Of a stretch of DNA of 64,000 nucleotides, positions 8,147-16,167 are shown piece after piece. Source of the DNA: Vibrio sp. SCSIO 43136 (GTDB taxonomy: Bacteria > Pseudomonadota > Gammaproteobacteria > Enterobacterales > Vibrionaceae); contig NZ_CP071849.1 of NCBI RefSeq assembly GCF_023716565.1, forward strand, positions 1,674,001 to 1,738,000, written 5' to 3'. The notes beneath the pieces are model-generated. The model saw only the letters and a list, made by a program, of their open reading frames with translations. It was not told where the DNA came from and ran no database searches. The stretch's first letter is position 1. Each line of letters begins with the position of its first letter. A program made the position numbers and the translations under genes.

Positions 8147-9361
8147 CTAACAATACGCTCTGGCCACTCGACCAATACTGCTTATTTCATATTGCTTGCA
8201 ATAGGCAGGTATAAATACCGACTCACCTTTCCCAAATCGGCTCTCTTTTCCAGACGCATGACTAATCACCAACTCTTCGTCCAAAGCAATCAATATTTCA
8301 GGGCTGGTCACCGTAACTTGCGTGGAACTTGGCGACGAAAGCACAGCAAACTTAAAGTCGTTCGCGGGGACGGGATATGTGGCTTGATCCTTTTCGATGA
8401 TGGGCTCAATGAGCATCGAATGAGTGGGTTTTTCTTCAAACAAAGTGCACGCTACCAACTCATCTACGTCAATGTGCTTATTGGTTAAGCCTGCTCGCAA
8501 TACGTTGTCAGAGTTCGCCATTAACTCAAGGCCTGTCCCTCGTAGGTAGGCATGAGGAGTTTGGGCGGCAAGATACATTGCTTCACCGGGCGCCAAGACA
8601 ACTAGGTTAAGTATTAAAGGAGCGAACAACCCGATATCCCCTGGATACTGTTTTTCCAGCTCCAATATCAGTTTGAACACATCATGGTTTGGCTGAGTGT
8701 GAGCAAAATCTATCAATTGAGAGAGAGCGTTCGAGCGCCGATCAGGAGTTAGCTTTAGTAGCGCCGAGAAAAACGCAGCCAACCCATTGGAAGACATATC
8801 GCCTTCAAACTGAGTCACTATTGGCTGTAACTCTTCAATCGCAATCAAGTTGAAAAAATGCAAGATCTCGTCAAATGCTCGAAAACCATTGAGCGCATGG
8901 TACTCCGTCAGCGCAAACACCAGTTCTGGCTTATGGTTGGGATCATTGTAGTTAAGTGCCGCTTCATTTGGCTTAATTGCCTGCTGCTCTCGAAGGAATC
9001 CAGACTCTGCTTGATGTTTATTCGGGTGCACTTGAATCGATAGTGCGCTCTCCGCAGCCAATACCTTAAACAGGTAAGGTAACCCATCGAAGTGCTGATT
9101 GGCCTCTCCAAGCACACCGCTTGGGTCAGCTTGAATGAACTTAGCTAAAGAAAACTGCTCTCCCTGATAGGAAACTTTCGAGCAGCCATTGGGGTGAGCG
9201 CCCATCCACAACTCTGCTTGTGGCTCGCCCTTTGGGTTATCTAATCCAAATAGCGAGTTTAAAGATGTTTTACTACCCCATGGATAATTTTGGATGACAT
9301 TATGCATCGCCAAAAATGGAGGACGATGCTCATCGAGTAATTGAAATTGAGTGCTTTGCAT
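8147..9361 (-). CDS. manA: Mannose-6-phosphate isomerase, class I (PTS-linked copy)
   Basis: A 404-residue type I phosphomannose isomerase, interconverting mannose-6-P and fructose-6-P in the cytoplasm. The expected Zn ligands are visible: Gln110 and His112 in S-I-Q-V-H-P, Glu146 in H-K-P-E-L and His270 in T-P-H-A-Y. The Q-N-Y-P-W-G-S N-terminus is typical. It lies 66 bp downstream of the EIIABC gene on the same strand and ends at a terminator. This strongly suggests that PTS delivers mannose-6-P. A second manA lies at 20816-21997 in the mannan cluster; the two are clearly diverged. Confidence 0.93.
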   Translation of the reverse strand: MQSTQFQLLDEHRPPFLAMHNVIQNYPWGSKTSLNSLFGLDNPKGEPQAELWMGAHPNGCSKVSYQGEQFSLAKFIQADPSGVLGEANQHFDGLPYLFKVLAAESALSIQVHPNKHQAESGFLREQQAIKPNEAALNYNDPNHKPELVFALTEYHALNGFRAFDEILHFFNLIAIEELQPIVTQFEGDMSSNGLAAFFSALLKLTPDRRSNALSQLIDFAHTQPNHDVFKLILELEKQYPGDIGLFAPLILNLVVLAPGEAMYLAAQTPHAYLRGTGLELMANSDNVLRAGLTNKHIDVDELVACTLFEEKPTHSMLIEPIIEKDQATYPVPANDFKFAVLSSPSSTQVTVTSPEILIALDEELVISHASGKESRFGKGESVFIPAYCKQYEISSIGRVARAYC

Positions 9362-9427
9362 AGAAATATCCGGTCGTTAAAGGGCCCAGACCGCTACAGC
9401 CTGGGCTTAAAAGAATTCCGAGAGGAG

Positions 9428-11329
9428 TTAAGCGGCTGCCGCAGAAAGCTTGGCCTTACGAAGATTTTTCAAAGCAATACACACTAGAGCAGTAACCACA
9501 GCGCCTGTCGCCATGCAAAGTAGTGCTTGTAGTGGGCTATTCATGGCGCCAAGTAGAGCCACGACCGGGCCGCCGTGTGCGACGCTATTAGTGATACCAA
9601 TAGAGAATGCCATCACCGCTGCCACCATTGAGCCCAGTACGTTAGCAGGGATCACTGACATTGGGTCTTGAGCGGCAAATGGGATAGCACCTTCAGAGAT
9701 ACCCACCAGACCCATTGCGCCCGCAGCCTTACCTGCTTCAATTTCAGATGACTCGAACAGCTCGAACTTACGTCCAAGCACTGTCGCTAATGCCATGCCT
9801 AGCGGTGCAACTGGGATAGCACATGCCATCGCACCCATGAACTGCGTCTGGCCACTAGCAATCATGCCAACCGAGAACAAGAAAGCGACTTTGTTAAATG
9901 GACCACCCATATCAAAGCCGGCCATGCCACCCAGCACGATACCCAGCAAGACAACATTACCTGTGCTCATTGAGGTCAATAGTGCAGTTAGACCGTCCAT
10001 CAAGTTAGCAATCGGTGCACCGATAACAAAGATGAATGCACCTGCGATGAATAGGGAACCCGTGATTGGAGCAATCATGATCGGCACAAGTGGCTGAATA
10101 AACTTGTGGTAGTTAATCGAGGTAATCCACTTAACAAAGTAGCCCACCAGCAAACCTGCAACGATGGCACCGATAAACCCAGTACCAGCTTCTGCGCCAT
10201 AGAACGAACCGTTGTTTGCAATCCAACCACCAATCAAACCAGGTGTAAGCGCAGGACGGTCGGCGATGGCATATGCGATATAGCCCGCCAGAATTGGGAT
10301 CATCAGAGTAAAGGCAACCACACCAACATCTAGAATTTGGTTCCAAAGGCTACCAGGAGGGATCGCCATACCTGCTTCGGTCGGTTCACCACCTATCGCA
10401 AGAGCCAGTGCAATCAATAGGCCCCCAGTCACCACAAACGGGATCATATGAGATACCCCATTCATCAAATAGCGATACAGATCTGAGCGGGCTTGCGTCG
10501 CTTTGCTCGCCACCGACTGTTGTGGTTGAGAGTTGTCTGCCTGATAGGTTGGAGCGTCGAGTGCCTTAGTGATCAATCCCTGCGCATCTCGGATTGGTGC
10601 TTTTACATCCGATTGGATCAGGCGCTTACCCGCAAAGCGAGCCATGTCCACTTGCTTGTCACACGCCACGATAATCGCCTCGGCACTCTCAATTTGCTCG
10701 GCCGTTGGGCTATTCTTCACCCCAATTGAACCGTTGGTTTCGACAATCACCTCATAGCCAAGTGATTGTGCACCTTTCTCCAAAGCTTCTGCCGCAAGAT
10801 AAGTATGAGCCACCCCTGCAGGGCAGCCGGTCACACCGATGATGAGCCCTTTATTTGCCACATTGGTTGGCTCTTGTTGCTGTGGTTTATCTAGCAATAG
10901 ATCCAGCGCTTGTTTTGGTGATGACGCCTGCATAAAGGCCTCAACAAAACCATCTTCAATCAGCTTAGAAGAGAGCTCTGCCAACACCTCAATATGGTGA
11001 TTATCGCCACCATCGGGTGAAGCAATCATGAAGAACAATTTGGAAGGCAAACCATCCTCAGCACCGTATTCAATGCCCGACTGTTTAACCCCAATCACAA
11101 CCGCAGGCTCAATCACCGCCGAGCTTTTTGCATGGGGTATCGCAATACCATCCTCGAATCCGGTGTTGCCCTGCGCTTCTCGAGCCTGAATATCAGCTAA
11201 GAACTGCTGTTTATCGCTGATTTTTCTTTGGGCGAAAAGGACGTCGATAAGCTCATCAAAGACTTCATCTTTGGACGTAGCTTGTAAGTTGAGATGGATT
11301 AAACTCTCGTTAATTAGCTTGGTGATCAT
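9428..11329 (-). CDS. PTS fructose/mannose-type EIIA-EIIB-EIIC permease
   Basis: The 633-residue protein contains EIIA (residues 1-150; phospho-His66 in G-I-A-I-P-H-A-K-S), EIIB (160-260; phospho-Cys169 in T-G-C-P-A-G-V-A-H-T) and a membrane EIIC (from about 285). The A-B-C order matches the mannosylglycerate/fructose-like permeases such as MngA-type proteins. It imports and phosphorylates a sugar at the inner membrane. The neighbouring manA suggests mannose or a mannoside that yields mannose-6-P. It is divergent from an AraC regulator across 334 bp with a CRP-like site. Substrate is inferred from context only. Confidence 0.88.
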   Translation of the reverse strand: MITKLINESLIHLNLQATSKDEVFDELIDVLFAQRKISDKQQFLADIQAREAQGNTGFEDGIAIPHAKSSAVIEPAVVIGVKQSGIEYGAEDGLPSKLFFMIASPDGGDNHHIEVLAELSSKLIEDGFVEAFMQASSPKQALDLLLDKPQQQEPTNVANKGLIIGVTGCPAGVAHTYLAAEALEKGAQSLGYEVIVETNGSIGVKNSPTAEQIESAEAIIVACDKQVDMARFAGKRLIQSDVKAPIRDAQGLITKALDAPTYQADNSQPQQSVASKATQARSDLYRYLMNGVSHMIPFVVTGGLLIALALAIGGEPTEAGMAIPPGSLWNQILDVGVVAFTLMIPILAGYIAYAIADRPALTPGLIGGWIANNGSFYGAEAGTGFIGAIVAGLLVGYFVKWITSINYHKFIQPLVPIMIAPITGSLFIAGAFIFVIGAPIANLMDGLTALLTSMSTGNVVLLGIVLGGMAGFDMGGPFNKVAFLFSVGMIASGQTQFMGAMACAIPVAPLGMALATVLGRKFELFESSEIEAGKAAGAMGLVGISEGAIPFAAQDPMSVIPANVLGSMVAAVMAFSIGITNSVAHGGPVVALLGAMNSPLQALLCMATGAVVTALVCIALKNLRKAKLSAAAA

Positions 11330-11420
11330 TGCGAACCCCTAATACTGCTGTTGATGTTTTACATACAGTTTGGAAGGGTTAGAGATTCGGTTGTAGTGTA
11401 CTTTTGATGCATTATCTAGA

Positions 11421-11459
11421 CATTTGTAACAGCAATATTGTTGCGTGACCCAGATCACC
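11421..11459 (-). promoter_or_regulatory. Putative AraC activator site plus CRP-like site
   Basis: CATTTGTAAC then CAATATTG (11421-11440), followed by CGTGA-CCCAGA-TCACC (11444-11459), a CRP-like half-site pair. The arrangement parallels 8055-8093. It sits about 90-130 bp upstream of the EIIABC start, in the 334-bp divergent region with the AraC gene; nothing else distinctive is seen in that region besides AT-rich promoter-like sequence. Confidence 0.5.
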
Positions 11460-11663
11460 CAAAACACGCCCTAACAAGTTAAAAACCAAATAAAATCAAT
11501 GATAAACATGATTTTCTATGAATTTTTGGCACTACATTAACTATAAATACGTATCAAATACTGGATTATTGTAACTCCATCAAGTAACTGTGACTTTGCT
11601 CAATAGCTTTACTGGAACCACTAGGGTTATAGTGAATTAAGTTTTCTAACTTCGGCACCCAAC

Positions 11664-12503
11664 ATGACCTTTGACGCATTGCTCTCATCGATTTTGAATG
11701 AAGGCGAGCCCTTAAAAAACATCTGGTTTGCGGGGGACTTTCACACGCCTCCAAAATTCAGTTACCAGGTAAATTTCCCGCGTCTGGAAATTGTGCTTGG
11801 GGGAGAGTATGTCAATGAAATGGAAGATCACGATCGCAAAGTGGTCACGCGCACTGCCACCATAGGTGATGCGTTATATATCCCACCGAACTGCTGGAAT
11901 AAACCAGACTGGGACAACGAGGTTTCAGTCTTAAGCATTTTGTTTGGGCGCAAGCAAATGGGGCTGAGCTTAGTCAGTAAACACAAAGGAGAAACCCAGT
12001 TCTACGACATTCAGAAGCACAGTATTCAAACCCGCTCTGGCTTCGCTATCGACAATATCCTTGAAGCGCTAAATGCGCTAGCAAGGGAACCTCACAAGAA
12101 GCCGATGGATGAGTTGCTACTTAAAGCTCTGTTGGAGTACAGCAAAACCATGCTCGCTTCACCGCAAGAACACGCTCAAAATCGAGTCACTGACCTTTAC
12201 CAAGGGATCTGTATCTACATTCAAGAGAACTTCCATCGCCCTATCTGTCGAGACAGTATTGCTGCGCGGTTCAATATCTCTTCTAACCACCTTTCCCGAA
12301 TGTTTCGTCAGCAAGGTCACATGACACTCGCAGATTACATCACTTGGGTACGAGTCGAGAGAGCAAAGTTCATGCTCAAGAAATACAGTTTCAAACTGAG
12401 TGATGTGGCGCAGCGCTGCGGCTTTAGAGACGTTAATTACTTCTGCCGAGTATTCAAAAGCCGTACAGGCAAAACCCCCACCCAATATCGCACGGCGCAC
12501 TAA
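11664..12503 (+). CDS. AraC-family regulator with N-terminal cupin domain
   Basis: The 279-residue protein has an N-terminal cupin-like sugar-sensing domain (about residues 1-150) and a C-terminal double helix-turn-helix (about 180-277; the first HTH N-I-S-S-N-H-L-S-R-M-F-R and the second D-V-A-Q-R-C-G-F-R-D-V-N-Y-F). It is divergent from the PTS EIIABC-manA operon and next to two further PTS units, so it most likely activates PTS sugar uptake. Two similar upstream motifs at 8.06 and 11.42 kb are candidate targets. The inducer is unknown. Confidence 0.88.
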   Translation: MTFDALLSSILNEGEPLKNIWFAGDFHTPPKFSYQVNFPRLEIVLGGEYVNEMEDHDRKVVTRTATIGDALYIPPNCWNKPDWDNEVSVLSILFGRKQMGLSLVSKHKGETQFYDIQKHSIQTRSGFAIDNILEALNALAREPHKKPMDELLLKALLEYSKTMLASPQEHAQNRVTDLYQGICIYIQENFHRPICRDSIAARFNISSNHLSRMFRQQGHMTLADYITWVRVERAKFMLKKYSFKLSDVAQRCGFRDVNYFCRVFKSRTGKTPTQYRTAH

Positions 12504-12521
12504 CTTCGGAAGGGTTTTCCC

Positions 12522-13301
12522 TCACGCCTCAAGCAGTCGTGTCATCGAATACATCAAAATCGCTTGAAGCTCGATACCGCTCCGAGTCAGTAGCAGCCGT
12601 TGCGCTAGGTCGCCTGTGAGCAAATTACGAGTGAGATTGGTGGCTGCCATCACTTGATCTCGAGTTGGGCTGGTGGGCATTACGATAGCGATAATTAAGT
12701 TCACCTCGCCCAAGCGGGAGTCCCAATCGATCGGGCTGTCACTGCTGATCACGGCAATGTTGATCTGATCGACATCATCAAACATCACATGGGGCAAAGC
12801 GATACCAGCTGTCACACAAGTGGATGAGCGCTCTTCCCTTTTGATCATCGCCAAAATCAGCTCATCGGGGTTGGTAGGATAAATAAGCTGTGCCACTGCT
12901 TTAAGCCCAGCAAATTTAGTCAATTGGGTTTGCGCTTTGGCATAAGACCACTGAGTGGCTATAGGGAGCTGCAAGGCAGGTACTCGCTGCGCCAATTGTG
13001 ATGAAAACTCATAACTCACCTTGGAGCCAATTAAGGTGTGATGATCGGCGATAATATCTTTGAGCACAAAGCATGCAAGCTCAGCGTCTATGCCAACTGC
13101 GGTGATCTGACACAAGTCGCCATCAACCAAAGCCGCTTGCATGATGGCCAGTGAGTGGGAAAGACTGGCACGGCGATTTCTGGTCAGATTAAGAATCGAA
13201 AGATCGCTTTTGAACTTTCTGGCCAATTTACACAAGTGAGGAGAGAGCCGAGCATTCGCACTGGCGTCGGCGACAATAAAAGTTATCTGGTACTCAAACA
13301 T
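12522..13301 (-). CDS. HPr-like / PTS EIIA fusion protein with degenerate HPr site
   Basis: The C-terminal half (about residues 120-259) is a fructose/mannitol-type EIIA with phospho-His171 in G-I-A-L-P-H. Residues about 1-88 resemble HPr (x-A-R-x-x-x-H-L-C-K-L-A-R-K-F ... A-S-L-S-H-S-L-A-I-M), but the residue aligned with the phosphorylated His15 of HPr is Asn16 and the following Pro is Leu19. The HPr half is therefore probably unable to carry phosphate and may act as a regulatory or docking module. The order is reversed relative to FruB/DTP (EIIA first, HPr last). The ATG shares a base with the TGA of the upstream IIB gene. It likely supplies IIA to a neighbouring EIIC-EIIB permease. Confidence 0.8.
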   Translation of the reverse strand: MFEYQITFIVADASANARLSPHLCKLARKFKSDLSILNLTRNRRASLSHSLAIMQAALVDGDLCQITAVGIDAELACFVLKDIIADHHTLIGSKVSYEFSSQLAQRVPALQLPIATQWSYAKAQTQLTKFAGLKAVAQLIYPTNPDELILAMIKREERSSTCVTAGIALPHVMFDDVDQINIAVISSDSPIDWDSRLGEVNLIIAIVMPTSPTRDQVMAATNLTRNLLTGDLAQRLLLTRSGIELQAILMYSMTRLLEA

Positions 13302-13606
13302 CAGCGGCGGCAGTGTTTGATGAACACTTTATCAACGTCAAGCAGTACCTCTTCAATGGGTATCTGGACGCGTTCCATTCCTTCAAAGCGGCCTGACTGT
13401 TCAACTTCAATATCGGATACGATCAGCACTTTTTGCGCCTGTGCAATGTCCGTTGGAGACAGCTGGTCTTCAATGCCCATAGCACCTTGAGTCTCAACTT
13501 TTAGTTGCACATCATACTTCGGCGCTGTTTTTCGCAGTGCATCTGCAGCCATATAAGTATGAGCAATGCCTGTTGGGCATGCTGTCACAGCGACTATTTT
13601 CATCAT
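13301..13606 (-). CDS. Stand-alone PTS fructose-type EIIB
   Basis: The 101-residue cytoplasmic EIIB contains the phospho-Cys10 in T-A-C-P-T-G-I-A-H-T, in the first strand-loop as expected for the family. It transfers phosphate from a IIA to incoming sugar with a EIIC partner. The stop overlaps the start of the HPr-like/IIA gene by one base (TGATG), so the pair is co-translated. No EIIC gene follows; possible partners are the neighbouring permeases, though those already carry their own EIIB. The first two codons are both ATG; either may be used. Confidence 0.88.
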   Translation of the reverse strand: MMKIVAVTACPTGIAHTYMAADALRKTAPKYDVQLKVETQGAMGIEDQLSPTDIAQAQKVLIVSDIEVEQSGRFEGMERVQIPIEEVLLDVDKVFIKHCRR

Positions 13607-13805
13607 TTATTCCAAAACATCTTTTGGGGCATTTTATCATAGCTACTGTGAGTAAAGCCTTATTGGCTCTGGGTTTTAAAAGACCAACTTCACACTTTGC
13701 CATCTGTGGTACATTAATCCAGTTACGGTTATTTTCCTCCTATACCCCCAAAGCACCTCGCACGTTAATCTGGCGTTGTGCGTTGAGAAGCAATGTAAAG
13801 AGCAT

Positions 13806-15677
13806 ATGGATATTACTCACCTAATTGAACCTCAAGTCATTTGTTTAGACCTACGAGCCACCACTAAGCAGGAAGTCTTTAACGAGCTCGTCGAGATGCT
13901 CGACAATGCGGGCAAGCTCGAAGATAAATCTTTGTTTATGGATGACTTGTGGCAACGAGAAGAAATTGCCAATACCGGGTTTGAAGACGGTATTGCAATA
14001 CCGCACGCCAAGAGTCGAGCGGTCAAGACCCCGACAGTTGCCATCGGTATCAGCCAAGCGGGTATAGACTACGGCGCAGAAGATGGGGAACTGTCTAACC
14101 TGTTTTTTATGCTCGCCTCCCCTGCCGAAAACGATAAACAGCATATTGAAGTACTGGCACAGCTTTCCACCAAGCTTATCGACCCAAGCTTTATAGTGCG
14201 CCTGCGCCAAGCGCAAAGCGCTGAGCAGGCCTACAAGATAGTCACGGAAGAACAGATAACCCCTAGCGCTGACCAAGAGGTTGCGCTCGACCAAACACCG
14301 ATTGAGACCGCTACTCGTTGGCAGCAAAAAGTGCAAGTGACCAAATCTCACTTGCTCTACGGCACATCACATATGCTACCGTTTATTGTTGCCGGGGGAG
14401 TATTGCTTTCTTTGTCCATCATGCTATCTGGCCACATCGGCCAACCTGAACAAGGCTTCTTGGCCGATGTCGCCCGTATGGGGATCGCAGGGCTTACTCT
14501 GTTTACCACGGTACTTGCAGGTTACATTGCCTACTCTATCGCTGATAAGCCAGGACTGGCACCAGGCATGATTGGTGGCTGGATAGGCGTGAATGATTAC
14601 AACACTGGTTTTATCGGTGCGATTATCATCGGGTTTATTGCAGGGCTTACTGTCCATGGACTGAAACAGATCCAACTGCCGACCCATTTAAAATCCGTAG
14701 GCTCAATCTTTCTCTATCCACTGGTTGGCACCTTCATCACCTGTGGTGCCGTCATGTGGCTGATTGGCGGTCCTATCGCCTTGGTTATGTCTGGTTTAGA
14801 TGGATGGCTGTCAGAAATTGCAGGGACAGGGAAAGTCTTCTTAGGCACAGTGTTAGGGGCGATGACCGCCTTTGATATGGGGGGGCCAATTAACAAGGTC
14901 GCCACCTTGTTTGCACAAACTCAGGTCAACACACAACCTTGGCTGATGGGTGGTGTCGCTATTGCGATTTGTACTCCACCTTTAGGCATGGCGCTCGCCA
15001 CGTGGATTGCACCCAATAAATTTAAGCGCGATGAGCGACAGGCTGGCAAGGCCGCTGGCATCATGGGCATGATTGGTATTAGCGAAGGTGCAATCCCTTT
15101 TGCTATTTCAGACCCTGCTCGAGTCTTACCGGCCATCGTTGCAGGTGGCATCGTCGGTAATGTGATTGGATTTGCTTTTCAAGTCATCAACCATGCCCCT
15201 TGGGGTGGGCTGATTGTGTTGCCAGTGGTTGATGGCAAGTTTGGCTATTTGCTCGGTATCGCCATCGGCGCATTCACCACAGCCGCTATCGTAGTTTCAC
15301 TCAAAAAGACGGTAGCTAATGAAGATTCTGAGCCGAGATATTACACCGCAAATCGCCTAACCAAAGAAGGACAGGCCCAGGTGCTTGCCGTGACCGCATG
15401 CCCATCTGGCGTCGCCCATACCTTCCTAGCGGCAAAGTCTTTAGAAAACGCCGCTCTTGAGCTTGGCATCCCGATCAAAATCGAAACCCAAGGAGCCAAT
15501 GGCATCGAGAACCGGATCACCGATAAGGATATCCGAAATGCTCACTTGGTTATCTTCGCCCACGATGTTGCCATCAAACAACCTGAACGATTTGCCAACT
15601 TAACCGTTGTTGACGTCACGACCAAAGAAGCATTGATCAACCCAGGCAACCTACTCACTAGTTTCCGTAAATCCTGA
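13806..15677 (+). CDS. PTS fructose/mannose-type EIIA-EIIC-EIIB permease
   Basis: The start is the ATG at 13806 (M-D-I-T-H-L), preferred over an in-frame TTG at 13776. The 623-residue product has EIIA (phospho-His67 in A-I-P-H-A-K-S), membrane EIIC (about residues 175-500) and C-terminal EIIB (phospho-Cys532 in T-A-C-P-S-G-V-A-H-T). This A-C-B order differs from the A-B-C permease at 9428-11329. The EIIC and EIIB parts are close paralogues of the C-B permease at 6546-7943, as if that gene had lost or never gained the IIA. It is divergent from the IIB and HPr-like/IIA genes. Substrate probably a hexose related to mannose or fructose. Confidence 0.86.
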   Translation: MDITHLIEPQVICLDLRATTKQEVFNELVEMLDNAGKLEDKSLFMDDLWQREEIANTGFEDGIAIPHAKSRAVKTPTVAIGISQAGIDYGAEDGELSNLFFMLASPAENDKQHIEVLAQLSTKLIDPSFIVRLRQAQSAEQAYKIVTEEQITPSADQEVALDQTPIETATRWQQKVQVTKSHLLYGTSHMLPFIVAGGVLLSLSIMLSGHIGQPEQGFLADVARMGIAGLTLFTTVLAGYIAYSIADKPGLAPGMIGGWIGVNDYNTGFIGAIIIGFIAGLTVHGLKQIQLPTHLKSVGSIFLYPLVGTFITCGAVMWLIGGPIALVMSGLDGWLSEIAGTGKVFLGTVLGAMTAFDMGGPINKVATLFAQTQVNTQPWLMGGVAIAICTPPLGMALATWIAPNKFKRDERQAGKAAGIMGMIGISEGAIPFAISDPARVLPAIVAGGIVGNVIGFAFQVINHAPWGGLIVLPVVDGKFGYLLGIAIGAFTTAAIVVSLKKTVANEDSEPRYYTANRLTKEGQAQVLAVTACPSGVAHTFLAAKSLENAALELGIPIKIETQGANGIENRITDKDIRNAHLVIFAHDVAIKQPERFANLTVVDVTTKEALINPGNLLTSFRKS

Positions 15678-15707
15678 AAGCGTAGTCTCCCCCGGCTATG
15701 AAGGGTA

Positions 15708-15735
15708 GCTCCATCGGTTGATGGGGCTTTTTTTT
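15708..15735 (+). terminator. Rho-independent terminator after EIIACB
   Basis: Stem GCTCCATC / GATGGGGC (one G-T pair), loop GGTT, followed by eight Ts. Confidence 0.85.
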
Positions 15736-15826
15736 ATCGGTAATCGGTAATCGGTAATCGGTACTCGGTACTCGGTACTCGGTACTCGGTACTCGGTACT
15801 CGGTACTCGGTACTCGGTACTCGGTA
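15736..15826. repeat. Heptanucleotide tandem repeat, 13 copies
   Basis: Four perfect copies of ATCGGTA are followed by nine perfect copies of CTCGGTA, 91 bp in all, directly after the terminator T tract. The single-base switch in the unit partway through suggests stepwise expansion by slippage. A minus-strand frame reading through it is low-complexity Y-R-V-P-S-T-E repeats and is not considered a gene. The rest of the 490-bp gap from 15678 to 16167 holds only terminators and AT-rich sequence. Confidence 0.95.
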
Positions 15827-16100
15827 CGAGATTTTGTAGGGGCAAGCAAGGAGTGCAAGAGAATAGTTCAGTTATCTTGAGCTTTGTTTAACCTTCGGAC
15901 GAGAAGCTGATATCACCGTTTCTCTTCGGGCACGCCCATCACCCACGATGAGCTTCTTGGTTTGGGCTTAGGAAAAGTTAATTAAAGTCGGAGATTCAGG
16001 TTTATGCGAGATATAGTTTGAGTTTTGACCTGTTCAAAACAGACATGCTCGTCCGTTTTTGCCAGTGGATATGGTAGGAGAACTAATTGGCTAACGCATA

Positions 16101-16136
16101 AAAAAAAGGGGGGCATCCCTCTATGCCCCCAAAAAA
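16101..16136 (-). terminator. Terminator of the sugar-binding protein gene
   Basis: Stem GGGGGCAT / ATGCCCCC with a 6-nt loop, flanked on both sides by A/T tracts; read on the - strand it ends in seven Ts. Confidence 0.88.
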
Positions 16137-16167
16137 GTGTAGCTGCTAAACAATGGACAAAAATGGC

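Noticed and set aside
15658..15858. Minus-strand frame with Y-R-V-P-S-T-E repeats
   Set aside because: It is a translation of the heptamer tandem array plus a terminator, with no ribosome-binding site.
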